From assembly GCF_902493215.1 (NCBI RefSeq), contig NZ_CABUOL010000017.1:17276-81275 (forward strand): 64,000 nt of DNA, written 5' to 3'. This document shows positions 50,547 to 61,335 of the stretch, piece by piece. Below the pieces are notes generated by a model. It searched no databases. It had not been told where the DNA came from and saw only the letters and a list, made by a program, of their open reading frames with translations. Source of the stretch: an uncultured Mediterranea sp. (GTDB lineage Bacteria; Bacteroidota; Bacteroidia; Bacteroidales; Bacteroidaceae). The translations under genes and the position numbers were made by a program. Every line of letters starts with the position of its first letter. The first letter of the stretch is position 1.

Positions 50547-52909
50547 CTAAAACGGATAGCCGATGGCAAAATGCAGCGCCAGTCCGTCCTTGAATTTAGC
50601 AATATTGTAATATCCCGACTGCCCGACGGCGGAAGGGTCGTGGAGCGCCACACCGCAATCCAGACGGAAGACGAGGAAGTCCAAATCGTAGCGCAACCCG
50701 AGGCCCGTACCCAGAGCAATCTGTTCGGGGAACTTCTTCAGCGAGAACTCGCCGTCGGGACGTCCCGCATCGGCCCGAAGCAGCCAGACGTTACCCGCAT
50801 CGAGAAAGACGGCCCCGTGCAGGTCGCTGATGATACGGAAGCGGTATTCCACATTGGCCTCGAAACGGATGTCGCCCACGTGGTTGATGAAGCCGTACTT
50901 GTCGGTCTCGTCATTGGCAGGAGCATAACCGCCGGGGCCGATGCTGCGCGCGGCGAAGGCACGGACGCTGTTGGCACCGCCTATATAAAACTGCTCGGTA
51001 TAGGGAGCGGAGAGCATATTGCCATAGGACCAGACACAGCCAGCTGCCACACGCGCCGCCAGCGACTGGTTACGGTCGATGCGGTAGTTGTAGCGGAACT
51101 CGGTGTTGAGCTTGGAGAATTGCGCAAACGGCACGCCCAACAGTTCCTTCTCCTGCTCGCCGAAAGGACGGCCCAACACCTGATAGAGGCAGGAAGTCAG
51201 ATTGCCCGCCGAAGTGACCGTCGTCTGCCACCAGTGTGTACTTTTCCGGTTCTTGCGTATCGATGCATCGTCATAAGTATAAGTGTACTCCATAGCAGGA
51301 ATGAACTGGTTGCGCAGACTGATGTAAAGGGCAGGATTTTCTTCCTGCAGGTCAAGAAAGGCTTGTGTCGGGTCGCGCAGCACGTTGAACGTCAGTCGGA
51401 ACGGCGTAAAGCTGTGCTTGCTGGTAGGCTTCGGCTGGAAATCGTAAGTCGCGTTCCCGCCGAAAGCCAGCAGCTTGTAGTACTTGGCACGGTTCATCTG
51501 GTCGGCTAAACACGGAAGGTGGTTGTAGCCGGGAACTCATATTCGCGGTCGCCCATACGGGGAAAGACGACGCGGGGAAAGACAAGCGACGTAGAAATAC
51601 CATACTCATAGCTGTTCATCAGCGAAGAATGGTCGCCACCCGTCTGCCATTCGTAGGAGCCGGTGAGCTTCACGTTCCAGCTTTCTCCACCGCCGAACAC
51701 GTTGTTCTTGGTCAGCGTAAAGGCGGCACCGGGGCCCACCTGGTTGTTACTCTTCATCTTGACATTGAAATCCAATTCGGCATCATAGGGCTTGTCAAGC
51801 GCCATGCGGATATTCAGGTCAAGCGTATCGGATACGAAAGCCGAATCACGTGGAATGAACTGCATCTCCAGCTGGCGGAAAATACCGACATTTCCCAGAC
51901 GTTCCTGAACACGCGTCTGCTTGTAAAGGCTGTACAGATTTTCAGCAGACCGCTGCCGGCTGATGCCGGCGCTATCCTGTACCTGCCGTTTCAGGCGGAA
52001 TCCCTTATAGTTGGTCCATCGGTAGAGCATATTGGGACGTACCTTCAACTTGTCGTGATAATAGATGCGCAAACCGTTATAATCCACACTGTCATTGGGT
52101 GCCTCACCATTCTTTCCCAATATCTCAATGGTTTTCCTTCCCAAATAGAAAGGTTTCTCAGCCACAGGAGGCATACCCGGAACCGGAATCATGCGCATAC
52201 TGACGTGGCCACCCGGCACCAGCGTCGTATCGGCCTGAAAAGTCAGATAGTCGGGACGGAAATAATAGCAACCCACATTGCGCAGCAGCGTACTGATGCG
52301 GCTCCGTTCTCCGTCCAGATCAAGTACGTTAAACTGCTCTCCCGGACTGATGAGTGAACGCCGGCGACCCAGCTCCATGATGTGCTGCGTACGGGGACTG
52401 AAACCCTGATAGGTTACAGTATCGATTACGTAGGGATTACGCATATCCACCGTATACTGAATCTTGGCCTTGAGTGAATCTTTGGGATTGACAAAAGTTT
52501 CATAGCCGACCGTCCCATTGAAATAGCCATAATCGCGCAGCAGGTTGGAAGCTGCCTTGATACGGATATCGGGATTGACTGAGGACATGAGTACAGGCTT
52601 GGTGGCAAAGCGGTTGAAAATCCACTTGCCCAGTCCCTTTTCATATTTCACAAAACCGTTGTATACCCACAATCCAAAAGGGAAAGGAATACGCACAGTG
52701 GAACTACCCAACAGGGAATTGTTGGGGGCCGTAGCCAATGCGGCCTCCACTTCTTCGAGCGCCGTTTCACCAACTGGCGTAGGAGTAGGGTTATGTATAA
52801 TCATCGACTTCTGGCCGGTATAGAGCACTTCGCCTTCCGGCAGGTTCTTTGTCGTGGAACAACCAGCCAGAAGCAGCACGAAGACCATATATATCGTTAT
52901 CTTTTTCAT
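50547..52909 (-). pseudogene. BamA/TamA-family outer membrane lipoprotein gene split by a frameshift
   Basis: Two ORFs, 51506-52909 (467 residues) and 50547-51497 (316 residues), are the halves of one TamL-like protein of about 785 residues. The first has a lipobox (LLLAGC, Cys17), POTRA-type repeats and the first barrel strands, ending FPATTTFRV and then a TAG at 51508-51506. The second continues ADQMNRAKYYKLLAFGGN and holds the rest of the Omp85 barrel (FYIGGANSVRAF, the family's GG..SvRGf-like motif) to the terminal Phe. One extra base near 51508-51511 (GTTTAG to GTTTTAG) restores the frame. The protein would insert with TamB, encoded next. Real mutation or a sequencing error cannot be decided here. 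Confidence 0.8.
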
Positions 52910-52918
52910 AAATCAAAA

Positions 52919-55900
52919 TCACAAACTTTTATCGGATTCAGACGCAGGACGAGGCGCCGCATCACTCGGTTCATCACTTTGGGGCACCGGCCGTTTTTTC
53001 CTTCTGAAAATGAAGAGTTCGCCCAAACGATCCATCTTGCGGCGCAGTACAAGGCCCACACCCGTTTCGGTTATCTCACCGTCGAGCACGCTCTCATAAT
53101 TTTTATTGTGGAACGCACGAATATAGCGCGTTCCCGAAGCGTCGAGTCTGTACTCCAAAGATATGTTATCGATAAACGACTCCACATCGTTGGTCGCATT
53201 GGCACCCGTCGACACCTTGCCACCGATGATAATCTGCACACGGTCGTTAAAAAGGCGTTGCGAATAGCGGAAACTGTAATCGGTCTGTTTGTCACCCGTC
53301 TCGGCAGAAGTGCGGTCTTCGATACCTACACTGAAGCTGGCTCCCTTCACTCCACCGGCCAAAGCATTGATCTGGCTTTGCAACACGCTGTTCAGGGCAC
53401 TGCCCATCGTCAGTCCTCCACCTTTTCCGCTATCGTTCAGATAAATACCAGTAGCCATCATGGTAATAGCCTGCTTGCTGCGTTCCTCGGCACCCATACT
53501 TTGCAACTGATTTTCAACAGTGGCATCCTCAGGCGCAGCAAGATCGAATACCAGTTCCGGGCTTTCGAGCCGTCCTTTCAAGGCTATTGACACATCGAAG
53601 TTCACCATACGTGAGCCACTTCCGTCGTCACCGTCGGCCACGGAGGCACGCATACGTTCCTGTGCCTTCAGATTCAGCGTCGGAGCCATTACATCGCCCC
53701 GCCAATCCACATAACTTCCGTTTACAATCTGGAATTCCTTCAACGGAATGACAGGCAGAGAGAATTTCATGACACCACCGCTGAATGTATAACGTCCCGT
53801 CAGACTCATATCTCCCTGTGGAGTATATTGCCAGGACAGGTCACCGCCACCTTCAAGCTCAATATATTGCGAACGGTCAGGACTCAAATCGGCCCGCAAA
53901 CGCACTGCATCGTCGATATGGACAGACATTAACATATCCAACCCGCCCAACGGGACATTGGGTGATACAGCGGGAGCTACCGAAGTCGTATCACGGAAGG
54001 AGACAAAAGAAACCAAACCGTCCAAACGGTCCTCTACAGCCAGCGGAGAATCGGTCAAGACATATGTCACATCAGTCGAACCTAACAGATTCATGTTGCC
54101 ACGCATCTTCAAGCCATCGAGTGGACCACTGACAGTTCCCATCAAGTCTACCAGCACCTTACCGTAAACCATGCTTTCACGCGTACGCTTGGCATTGAGC
54201 AAAGTGTAGTTCCGCGCTTGCAGAGTGAGATTGGCCGTCGGCCGTTCCATGTTACGGAAGTCGACATAACCATTGATAGCAAAAGGATTATTACTAGTCG
54301 TATAGATAGCAAACTTATCAAACAACAAACGATTGTTATCCAAACGAATCGGGCGGTTGTCCATCCAATAACGTGCTCCCAACATCTTCACATACACATT
54401 GGCACTATCCAATGACAGACTACCGTCCAATGCGGGCTGGTCCATACTTCCGCTGATCTGCAACTCACCATCAGCCCTGCCGCTAAGGGTAGCCATCTGG
54501 TCGGGAACAAAAGCATTGGCTATGGCCAACGGCAGATGAGTAATACTGGTACTGATATCCATCAAACTCTTTTCCCCCTGCTGTACCAACGTACCATCCG
54601 CACTCAATACATCCTGATTGTTATACAAAAGGTAAGTACTCAGATAATGTGTATTTGCCTCCCCCGGCAACCAGGTGACTCCCAGCCCGACATCACCGAC
54701 CGGCTGCTTCTCATAGGTCAACTTCTGAACATTGGCCTCAGCAGACACCTGAAGAGAGTTTTCCGTTTGAATATAGGTAGCCTCAGCAGAAAAAAGCCCG
54801 GTAAGTTTTGGCAGATAAGGCATCACCTTACTCAACTCGCTCAAGCGGAAACGGCTCAACTCCACATTGATATTCTGCAAAGAAACCGTATCCTGCCGGT
54901 CGGACTGCATGCGGAAACAGATACCGTCATCGCTATCCATATCGACATTGGCATAAACACGCATATTCTTATGCAAATAAATCCAGTTAGCCTGATCGGC
55001 AAACGAGAATTTCCGGTAGGCAATGATAGGCTGTGCAGGAGTCAAATTCAGCAATACCCCGTTCCCCTTTCCATTCCCTTCGCTCAAAGGGCGGGCGTTG
55101 ATACCAAACAAAATACCTTTTTCTCCCCGTTCATCCTCAAAATCCAAAGTCAGCTCGGCATCTTCACTTCTGATTTCACCAGTCAAAGTACTGCGGAACA
55201 CAATCTGAGGATTACGGTCGTTATTGATGACACCACTTTGAAGCTTTATCCGTGTGGTATCCTGATGTACGGCAAAAAAGATGGTATCCAACAGCAACGA
55301 ATCTGTGTGCAGACCATGAATGGAAGAACGCCCGTTTATTCCTCTTTCGGGAGTAAAACCAAAACTGAGTTTCAGTTCATTGAAACCCATATGATACTGC
55401 GCCAACAAATCGTTTACCGGATTATCCTTCCCTGCTTTTATAAACATACCGGCTGTAGGCAAAGCCCGACGTAACGCAACATGGTCCAACTTACGGTCTT
55501 CCACCTGTTTCATCAATAATTCTGCAAACTGATTTCCCTGTTGCATAAGTTTATCGACTGTACCCTGTGCCCGTAACCAGAGATTCAAATCACCGGCCGA
55601 AAGTTCCATCCTAGCCGTGTCACTACGCACTTCGCCTTCCAAACGGAAAGCCAGTGGACGTACCAAGCGTTCCGGTACCAATCCCAGTTCATACAAACCG
55701 ACTCTATCCACATTCAGGTTCGCTGATCCGTCCAAATACTTACGGTCAAGCCTCATATTGGCAACAGCTTGCATCTTCAGTAATGCATTGTCACTCGACA
55801 CGTTTACTGAAGCCAATGCAGACTTCACTCCAGCTTTCAGATTCACCCCGGAAAGATGCCATTTACCGTATTGAAGGGCATCCAATCGAAGCGATGCATC

Positions 55901-57547
55901 GGCAACCGTCCGTCTGGAGGTAAAGTCTATTCCCCGCCCCTTTGCTGCCGCATGCAGCGTCAGTTCATAAAGACTGTCCTGAGGCAAGAAATGATGAAGC
56001 TGAAGAGAATCAATCGACAAATCAGCCCCATAGGCTTCAGTAGCCAAATCATAAGAAGCATTCAAAGCGAGCTTTCCACGCCCTTCCAGCAAACTCATAT
56101 CGGCAGACAGGCGGTTTCCCTCCAAACCGGCTTTTGCTACCAAATGCATACTGTCCGGAATAGCCAATGTCCCTTTTCCAGCCTCTCCCACCAATGTGGT
56201 CAGAAAGCCTAAATTTAGCGTCTGCATATCGAAATCCATCTGGACAGAACGGGTAAGACTGTCTGTTACATTCCACAACTCACCGCCTCCTTGCATGGAA
56301 AAAGCTCCCGGCAAATCAACCTGGAAACGGGAAATCTGCATTTGCTTCAGATTTCCCTCTGTACCGGCACGTACCACCAAAGGATAGGAAGGATAAGTCT
56401 GTTTAAAATCTTCCGGCAATCCACCCGCAAAAAGCAAGACATCCTGCTTGCCCAAACGAGCTTCCAGACGAGCCGAAAAATGCCCAGTTGTTGGTATATC
56501 AATCAATTCCCAATAGGTTTGAGCAGACAATTCAACTTCGCTATGTCCTGTAAGCAAATGTAAACGCGGAATCTGTATCAAGGTCGAATCTGCAAACACA
56601 CGTCCCGTAAGCGACGACAAACTAAGTCCCGACCGTTCGTTGCAAGAGAATTTCCGGATCACTCCATTCACATTGCGCCCATAATAAAGAACGGAATCAA
56701 TACCTATCTGAATATCCCGAAGGGCTATGTGTGAAGCGTCGAATCCTTCGGCAGGCTCCCCTGAGCCAACATCATACCGAACTGATGCTCCAGCCAACTG
56801 AAAACGTTGCCATCCATAGCGCTGTACACCCAAATCGGCCTCAGCATCGGTAAGCCCCATTTCACCAATATAAGCAGACAAGGTGGTTGTATCCAAAGGA
56901 AGAGCCAAGTCGGCTGAAAAATTCTTCAGCTTCATGTTTTGTAACGTCAATCTCCATTTAACTGAAGTTGCAACCGTATCTTCATCTGCCGATGCAGTCG
57001 TATCGGAGAGCAGAACCTTCACACGGGAGTCTTCCAATTCAACATCATTAAGAATCACTTCCTCCTTCAACAAGTCCACTCCATGGCTTTTCAGAAAGAA
57101 ACGCCCCAAACGTCCTTCCACCCGCATGCCATCCAACAAACCGGCTGAGTTGACTGACACATCGTTCAATGTAACCCGATCAACCTCTACCCTGCCATGC
57201 AATAACGGCCAAGCCTGAATGCGCACATTCAAACTGCCCAAATTGAGCAACGTGTCAGGACGAAGCATACCTCGAGCGGCAGAATCAGGCGGCTGTACCA
57301 CCAAAGCTCCACGTACCAACAAATTAAGAGGGAAACGCAAATCGATACGTTCCACAGAAATATCCATCCCCGTAGCTTCAGAGGCTATAGCCGTAGCCTG
57401 TCGGCGCAAAAAATTCTGCACGGGAGGTACATACAGCAATATCATCGCCAAGGTAAATAGGGCAACAGGTGTAAGCAACACCCAAAGCAGTACCCTCAAC
57501 CACCTTCTTTTCTTCTTTATCGGATTTTCTTCTGTCACAACATTCAC
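52919..57547 (-). CDS. tamB: translocation and assembly module protein TamB
   Basis: 1542 residues. One N-terminal membrane anchor (LLWVLLTPVALFTLAMILLY, about 19-38) precedes a very long, beta-rich AsmA/TamB body; the C-terminal about 300 residues are the conserved DUF490 (TamB_CTD) domain, including LTGRYTFSGGVMKFSLP and the LNSVLQSQINALAGGVKGAS region in pieces. It spans the periplasm as a groove for phospholipids and supports outer membrane assembly together with the TamA/TamL partner encoded 9 nt downstream. A lone internal start is possible but the anchor argues for ATG 57547. Confidence 0.92.
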   Translation of the reverse strand: MNVVTEENPIKKKRRWLRVLLWVLLTPVALFTLAMILLYVPPVQNFLRRQATAIASEATGMDISVERIDLRFPLNLLVRGALVVQPPDSAARGMLRPDTLLNLGSLNVRIQAWPLLHGRVEVDRVTLNDVSVNSAGLLDGMRVEGRLGRFFLKSHGVDLLKEEVILNDVELEDSRVKVLLSDTTASADEDTVATSVKWRLTLQNMKLKNFSADLALPLDTTTLSAYIGEMGLTDAEADLGVQRYGWQRFQLAGASVRYDVGSGEPAEGFDASHIALRDIQIGIDSVLYYGRNVNGVIRKFSCNERSGLSLSSLTGRVFADSTLIQIPRLHLLTGHSEVELSAQTYWELIDIPTTGHFSARLEARLGKQDVLLFAGGLPEDFKQTYPSYPLVVRAGTEGNLKQMQISRFQVDLPGAFSMQGGGELWNVTDSLTRSVQMDFDMQTLNLGFLTTLVGEAGKGTLAIPDSMHLVAKAGLEGNRLSADMSLLEGRGKLALNASYDLATEAYGADLSIDSLQLHHFLPQDSLYELTLHAAAKGRGIDFTSRRTVADASLRLDALQYGKWHLSGVNLKAGVKSALASVNVSSDNALLKMQAVANMRLDRKYLDGSANLNVDRVGLYELGLVPERLVRPLAFRLEGEVRSDTARMELSAGDLNLWLRAQGTVDKLMQQGNQFAELLMKQVEDRKLDHVALRRALPTAGMFIKAGKDNPVNDLLAQYHMGFNELKLSFGFTPERGINGRSSIHGLHTDSLLLDTIFFAVHQDTTRIKLQSGVINNDRNPQIVFRSTLTGEIRSEDAELTLDFEDERGEKGILFGINARPLSEGNGKGNGVLLNLTPAQPIIAYRKFSFADQANWIYLHKNMRVYANVDMDSDDGICFRMQSDRQDTVSLQNINVELSRFRLSELSKVMPYLPKLTGLFSAEATYIQTENSLQVSAEANVQKLTYEKQPVGDVGLGVTWLPGEANTHYLSTYLLYNNQDVLSADGTLVQQGEKSLMDISTSITHLPLAIANAFVPDQMATLSGRADGELQISGSMDQPALDGSLSLDSANVYVKMLGARYWMDNRPIRLDNNRLLFDKFAIYTTSNNPFAINGYVDFRNMERPTANLTLQARNYTLLNAKRTRESMVYGKVLVDLMGTVSGPLDGLKMRGNMNLLGSTDVTYVLTDSPLAVEDRLDGLVSFVSFRDTTSVAPAVSPNVPLGGLDMLMSVHIDDAVRLRADLSPDRSQYIELEGGGDLSWQYTPQGDMSLTGRYTFSGGVMKFSLPVIPLKEFQIVNGSYVDWRGDVMAPTLNLKAQERMRASVADGDDGSGSRMVNFDVSIALKGRLESPELVFDLAAPEDATVENQLQSMGAEERSKQAITMMATGIYLNDSGKGGGLTMGSALNSVLQSQINALAGGVKGASFSVGIEDRTSAETGDKQTDYSFRYSQRLFNDRVQIIIGGKVSTGANATNDVESFIDNISLEYRLDASGTRYIRAFHNKNYESVLDGEITETGVGLVLRRKMDRLGELFIFRRKKRPVPQSDEPSDAAPRPASESDKSL

Positions 57548-57620
57548 TTATTTGAGTACAAAGTAAACAAATTCCAACGAAAAAAGTTAGTCTTTTCCCA
57601 CAAATAAGCACTGCATTTCC

Positions 57621-59903
57621 TCAAAGAGGAACACATTCCAGCAATTTTTCAATCTGCGTCAATATCTGCTGAACTTCTATACGGAGTTTTTCAGAGAAAG
57701 ATGTCCCCGAGGAAGCTTCAAGCCTTCTCAACAATCCAACGATATCAGAAGCTTCAAGCATAATGAACAAAGGAATCATCTTATGAGCTATGGCTGACAC
57801 CTCCGCCACATTTTCATTATCAGCCGCCTGCCCCAAGCGTTCCATATTACGGCGTGTTTCAGACACAAAACTTTCCAAAATGGAACGGGAAGCATCGGCA
57901 TCATCCGCCGAAAAGGCCGTCAGTGCAGCAAAATTATACCCTTCAGCCGAAGAGGCCGATGAAACCTGTACAACTGTTTCCACCAAAGAGTTTTGCGACA
58001 GCTCAGCCAGCAGTTCGGCCACCGTAAAAGGTTTGTGCAAACAACCCGAAAAACCGTGTTCCACAAAATCATCACGTTGCATATCACTCCGAGCCGTGAC
58101 AGCGATTATGGGAATCGTACGTGCCTGAGGTATATTAGACGCCCGAAGCAGGTTCAGTAAATCAAATCCGCTGATAGCAGGCATTTGTACATCTGTCAAA
58201 AGCACATCAAAAGTATCATTACGTAGTGCATCGAGTAATTCATCCGGTTGCTGGCAACATACCGATTCTACCCCTCCCTGTTTCAACATGGCAGCAGTCA
58301 AGGTCAACTGAATACGGTCGTCGTCGATAAGCAATACCCTACTCAAAGGAGGAGGAGTAACCGATTCTGCAACAGGATTTTCTGTCAAATTCATCGGGTC
58401 TTCCGTTTTGTCAACGCGTATAGGAAAAATGGGAATCCTTACCGTAAAAGTACTCCCTTTACCTGGCACGCTATCCACTTCTATCGTTCCCTCAAGCAAC
58501 TGAACCAGCATGCGTACAATAGAAAGCCCCAGGCCGAACCCTTCTTTTCCCTGTGCACCCGGCAGACGTGTAAATTCCTGAAAGATTCGTTCACGGTCAG
58601 AAGGTTCCATACCTTTACCTGTATCGGCAACTGACACAACCAACATACGTTCTGCATAACGGGCAGTCAGAGTAATACTTCCCCGGTCGGTAAACTTCAC
58701 GGCATTTGATAGCAAATTATTGATTATTTGCCGTAAACGCAACGGATCACAGATATAAGTACCCTCCAACTCTGGAGCTATCTCACAATATAAGGCTAAC
58801 CCTTTGGCAGCCGTTAGCGGTTCAAAGCTCACCCGTATTTCGTCCATCAGACGAGACGGATGAAAGCTAACCCGATTAACTTCCGCCTTGTGCAAATCCA
58901 GCCGATGAAAATCAAGCAAATCAGTCACAAGTTTTAATAAGTGCTCCGATGAAGTCTTCATATTGTCCAAATAGAAACGTTGCCGCTCGTCAACTGTCAA
59001 ACGCGACAGCAAATCGGCATATCCCATAATAGAACCCAATGGAGCTTTGAAATCGTGTGTAATGGCCAACATCAGTTTTTCACGTGTGGCCAGCAAATCC
59101 TCAGCCCTACGCCTGGCTTCTTCCAGTTCACGACGATAACGGTTACTGCGAGTCACATCACGTCCTATCAGCACCAAAAAGAAAGCTGAAAGCAATACAG
59201 CGCCCACTGCTATGCCACCAATAATCCGGGCTGAACGCTGACGTACCTGTTCCTGCCGTTCGTCCACTTCACGGGCTCGCAACAGCATATCCTGTTCATA
59301 TCCTTTCAGAAGACTGTCAATACGGGCATTGAGCATTTTGTCCAAATGTCGTAAATAACGCTGACGGCGTTGCACATTCACCTGCCGTTCCTGCCTTTTC
59401 TGAGTTACCTCCCGCAAGCGTTCTTGAAGAGAATCTACCGGATTGTAAGTATCATACACCGTATCCATTGCCACCTCGGTCGTCGTACGTATCTGTACTG
59501 TCGTATCTTCTTTAGGCGGGACAAAAGCTTCGCCTAACCTTCGGAAAAAACCTTTTTTCTCCTTTTTAGGCGTACGAATGGTATCACGACGTTTCACTAC
59601 ATGCTGCTGGACACGTTGACGAATAATAATGGTATCATGACGGGCAATTACCTGTTCGATATCATTGGTCGAAATCAAACTGTCACTGGCCGCACTCAAC
59701 ATACGCAGAAGGCGAATGGTATTATCATCCTTTTCCCGAAGCAGAGTCATCAGACTATCTTCCCACTGCATGTTACGATCTGTCGAAAGGGTCAGATTCC
59801 CCATTTCCCTGTTTACAAAAAACAAGGAGAACAACAATACTGCCAGCATCAAAGCATAACCCAAACTGATTTTCACACGCGATACGTTCGTTTTGTTCCG
59901 CAT
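57621..59903 (-). CDS. hybrid histidine kinase with receiver and Hpt domains
   Basis: 760 residues. Membrane segments at about 12-30 and 228-246 enclose a coiled-coil-rich periplasmic part with no known sensor domain. Then HisKA with His283 (LAITHDFKAPLG), HATPase (NNLLSNAVKFTD, DTGKGM, GFGLGLSIV), a receiver with Asp571 (VLLTDVQMP), and a C-terminal Hpt with His707 (AIAHKMIP). A complete phosphorelay up to the Hpt, without an output domain; the final regulator must be elsewhere. The MATE gene lies 3 nt upstream, so both are one transcript. Confidence 0.92.
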   Translation of the reverse strand: MRNKTNVSRVKISLGYALMLAVLLFSLFFVNREMGNLTLSTDRNMQWEDSLMTLLREKDDNTIRLLRMLSAASDSLISTNDIEQVIARHDTIIIRQRVQQHVVKRRDTIRTPKKEKKGFFRRLGEAFVPPKEDTTVQIRTTTEVAMDTVYDTYNPVDSLQERLREVTQKRQERQVNVQRRQRYLRHLDKMLNARIDSLLKGYEQDMLLRAREVDERQEQVRQRSARIIGGIAVGAVLLSAFFLVLIGRDVTRSNRYRRELEEARRRAEDLLATREKLMLAITHDFKAPLGSIMGYADLLSRLTVDERQRFYLDNMKTSSEHLLKLVTDLLDFHRLDLHKAEVNRVSFHPSRLMDEIRVSFEPLTAAKGLALYCEIAPELEGTYICDPLRLRQIINNLLSNAVKFTDRGSITLTARYAERMLVVSVADTGKGMEPSDRERIFQEFTRLPGAQGKEGFGLGLSIVRMLVQLLEGTIEVDSVPGKGSTFTVRIPIFPIRVDKTEDPMNLTENPVAESVTPPPLSRVLLIDDDRIQLTLTAAMLKQGGVESVCCQQPDELLDALRNDTFDVLLTDVQMPAISGFDLLNLLRASNIPQARTIPIIAVTARSDMQRDDFVEHGFSGCLHKPFTVAELLAELSQNSLVETVVQVSSASSAEGYNFAALTAFSADDADASRSILESFVSETRRNMERLGQAADNENVAEVSAIAHKMIPLFIMLEASDIVGLLRRLEASSGTSFSEKLRIEVQQILTQIEKLLECVPL

Positions 59904-59906
59904 AAA

Positions 59907-61241
59907 TTATTTTGTTTTAAAACGGAAACGTCCCCACAACATCAACCCGGCACTGGTCAGTCCGAAAGGGAAAGCCATCCATACTCCCGTCAATCCCCAG
60001 TCAAGCACAAAGCCGCAAAGATATCCCACAGGCAAAGATATAACAAAATAGGCTATAAACGCAATCAGCATCATCGGTTTAACATCCGTAATGCCCCGCA
60101 ATGCATTGGCAAAATTTATTTGCAAGCCATCGCCAAACTGATAGATAAGGAAAGGGAAAAACAATGCGGAAACCATAGCAGCCACTTCCGCGTTATCCGT
60201 GAACCACCCTCCCACATGACTACGGCAGGCAAAAACAATGCTGAGCAAAATGATTCCCATAAACAGAATCAAGTGGAAACCCGCATAAGCCACACGACGT
60301 ACATTCCGCACGTCACCTTGTCCATGAAAGTTACTTACACGTACTGCAACCGCCGCTCCCATTCCATAAAACATCATAAATGTAAACTGCGAAATGGTAA
60401 GCATTATCTGATGGGAAGCCAATGCCAAAGTCCCCAGCCAACCGACCATCACTATACTAAGACTGAACGAAGCCGTTTCCATCCCCATCTGAAGTCCGAC
60501 AGGCCATCCCAAAGCATTGAGCCGGCGGAACACCTGTGAAGACCATCCCAACCTCCATATACCTACTCTATAACGGGCAAAACGACGGCTGCGCCACACA
60601 ATCAATGCAAAAGCTACAACCATCACAATACGGGACAACAAAGTACTCAAGCCAGCCCCCAATAATCCCAATTCAGGCAATCCCAACTTACCGTTTATCA
60701 ATACATAGTTGCCTGCAATATTCAATGCATTTCCACCCAGCAATAACCACATAGCCGTCTGTGTATCGGTTATGCCATCTGTAAACTGCTTGAAACCGTT
60801 GAATAGCAGTACAAAAAGTAAAGAAGCAAGAAGTACCAGATAGTAAGGACGGATGAGTGGCAACAATTCAGCCGGCTGCCCCAAACGACCTATATTAAAA
60901 TAAAGTATACCCATAGCTAACATGAGCACAATAGAAACCAATGCATTAGCGGCCAAACTGCACAACAAGGCCTGACCAGCTTCAGGAAAACGTTTTTTCC
61001 CATACAAAGCTCCAACCACCGGAGTAAGCCCATAGCTGAAACCAGTACTGAAGATTATACATAAATTAAAAAGATTATTTACGAATGACGCAGCTCCCAG
61101 TTCCTCCGTACTATGATGCCCGATCATCAATGTATCTGCAAATCCCAATACAATAACCCCCAGTTGTCCGACAACAATCGGTAAGCCCAATCGTACCAAA
61201 GCCCGATAATGACCGGCGTAATTTTGTATCCAATGTTTCAT
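59907..61241 (-). CDS. MATE family efflux transporter
   Basis: 444 residues with twelve hydrophobic segments in two MatE halves (GLPIVVGQLGVIVLGFADTL in pieces; GWPVGLQMGMETASFSLSIV in pieces). It is of the NorM/DinF type, exporting cationic compounds or drugs in exchange for sodium or protons across the inner membrane. Expressed from the canonical promoter at 61298-61268 together with the downstream hybrid kinase, which might sense a related stress. Confidence 0.92.
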   Translation of the reverse strand: MKHWIQNYAGHYRALVRLGLPIVVGQLGVIVLGFADTLMIGHHSTEELGAASFVNNLFNLCIIFSTGFSYGLTPVVGALYGKKRFPEAGQALLCSLAANALVSIVLMLAMGILYFNIGRLGQPAELLPLIRPYYLVLLASLLFVLLFNGFKQFTDGITDTQTAMWLLLGGNALNIAGNYVLINGKLGLPELGLLGAGLSTLLSRIVMVVAFALIVWRSRRFARYRVGIWRLGWSSQVFRRLNALGWPVGLQMGMETASFSLSIVMVGWLGTLALASHQIMLTISQFTFMMFYGMGAAVAVRVSNFHGQGDVRNVRRVAYAGFHLILFMGIILLSIVFACRSHVGGWFTDNAEVAAMVSALFFPFLIYQFGDGLQINFANALRGITDVKPMMLIAFIAYFVISLPVGYLCGFVLDWGLTGVWMAFPFGLTSAGLMLWGRFRFKTK

Positions 61242-61267
61242 GAAAAAGGTCTATAGTATATCTCTGG

Positions 61268-61298
61268 CAAAGGTAATCCTTTTATTTCGGATAACAAA
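61268..61298 (-). promoter_or_regulatory. promoter of the MATE-kinase operon
   Basis: On the minus strand TTTG (61298-61295), 19 nt, TACCTTTG (61275-61268), exact consensus, 26 nt before the ATG. Confidence 0.7.
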
Positions 61299-61335
61299 AC
61301 TGAATCATTTTATAGAACAACCCACTCAGTAAATC

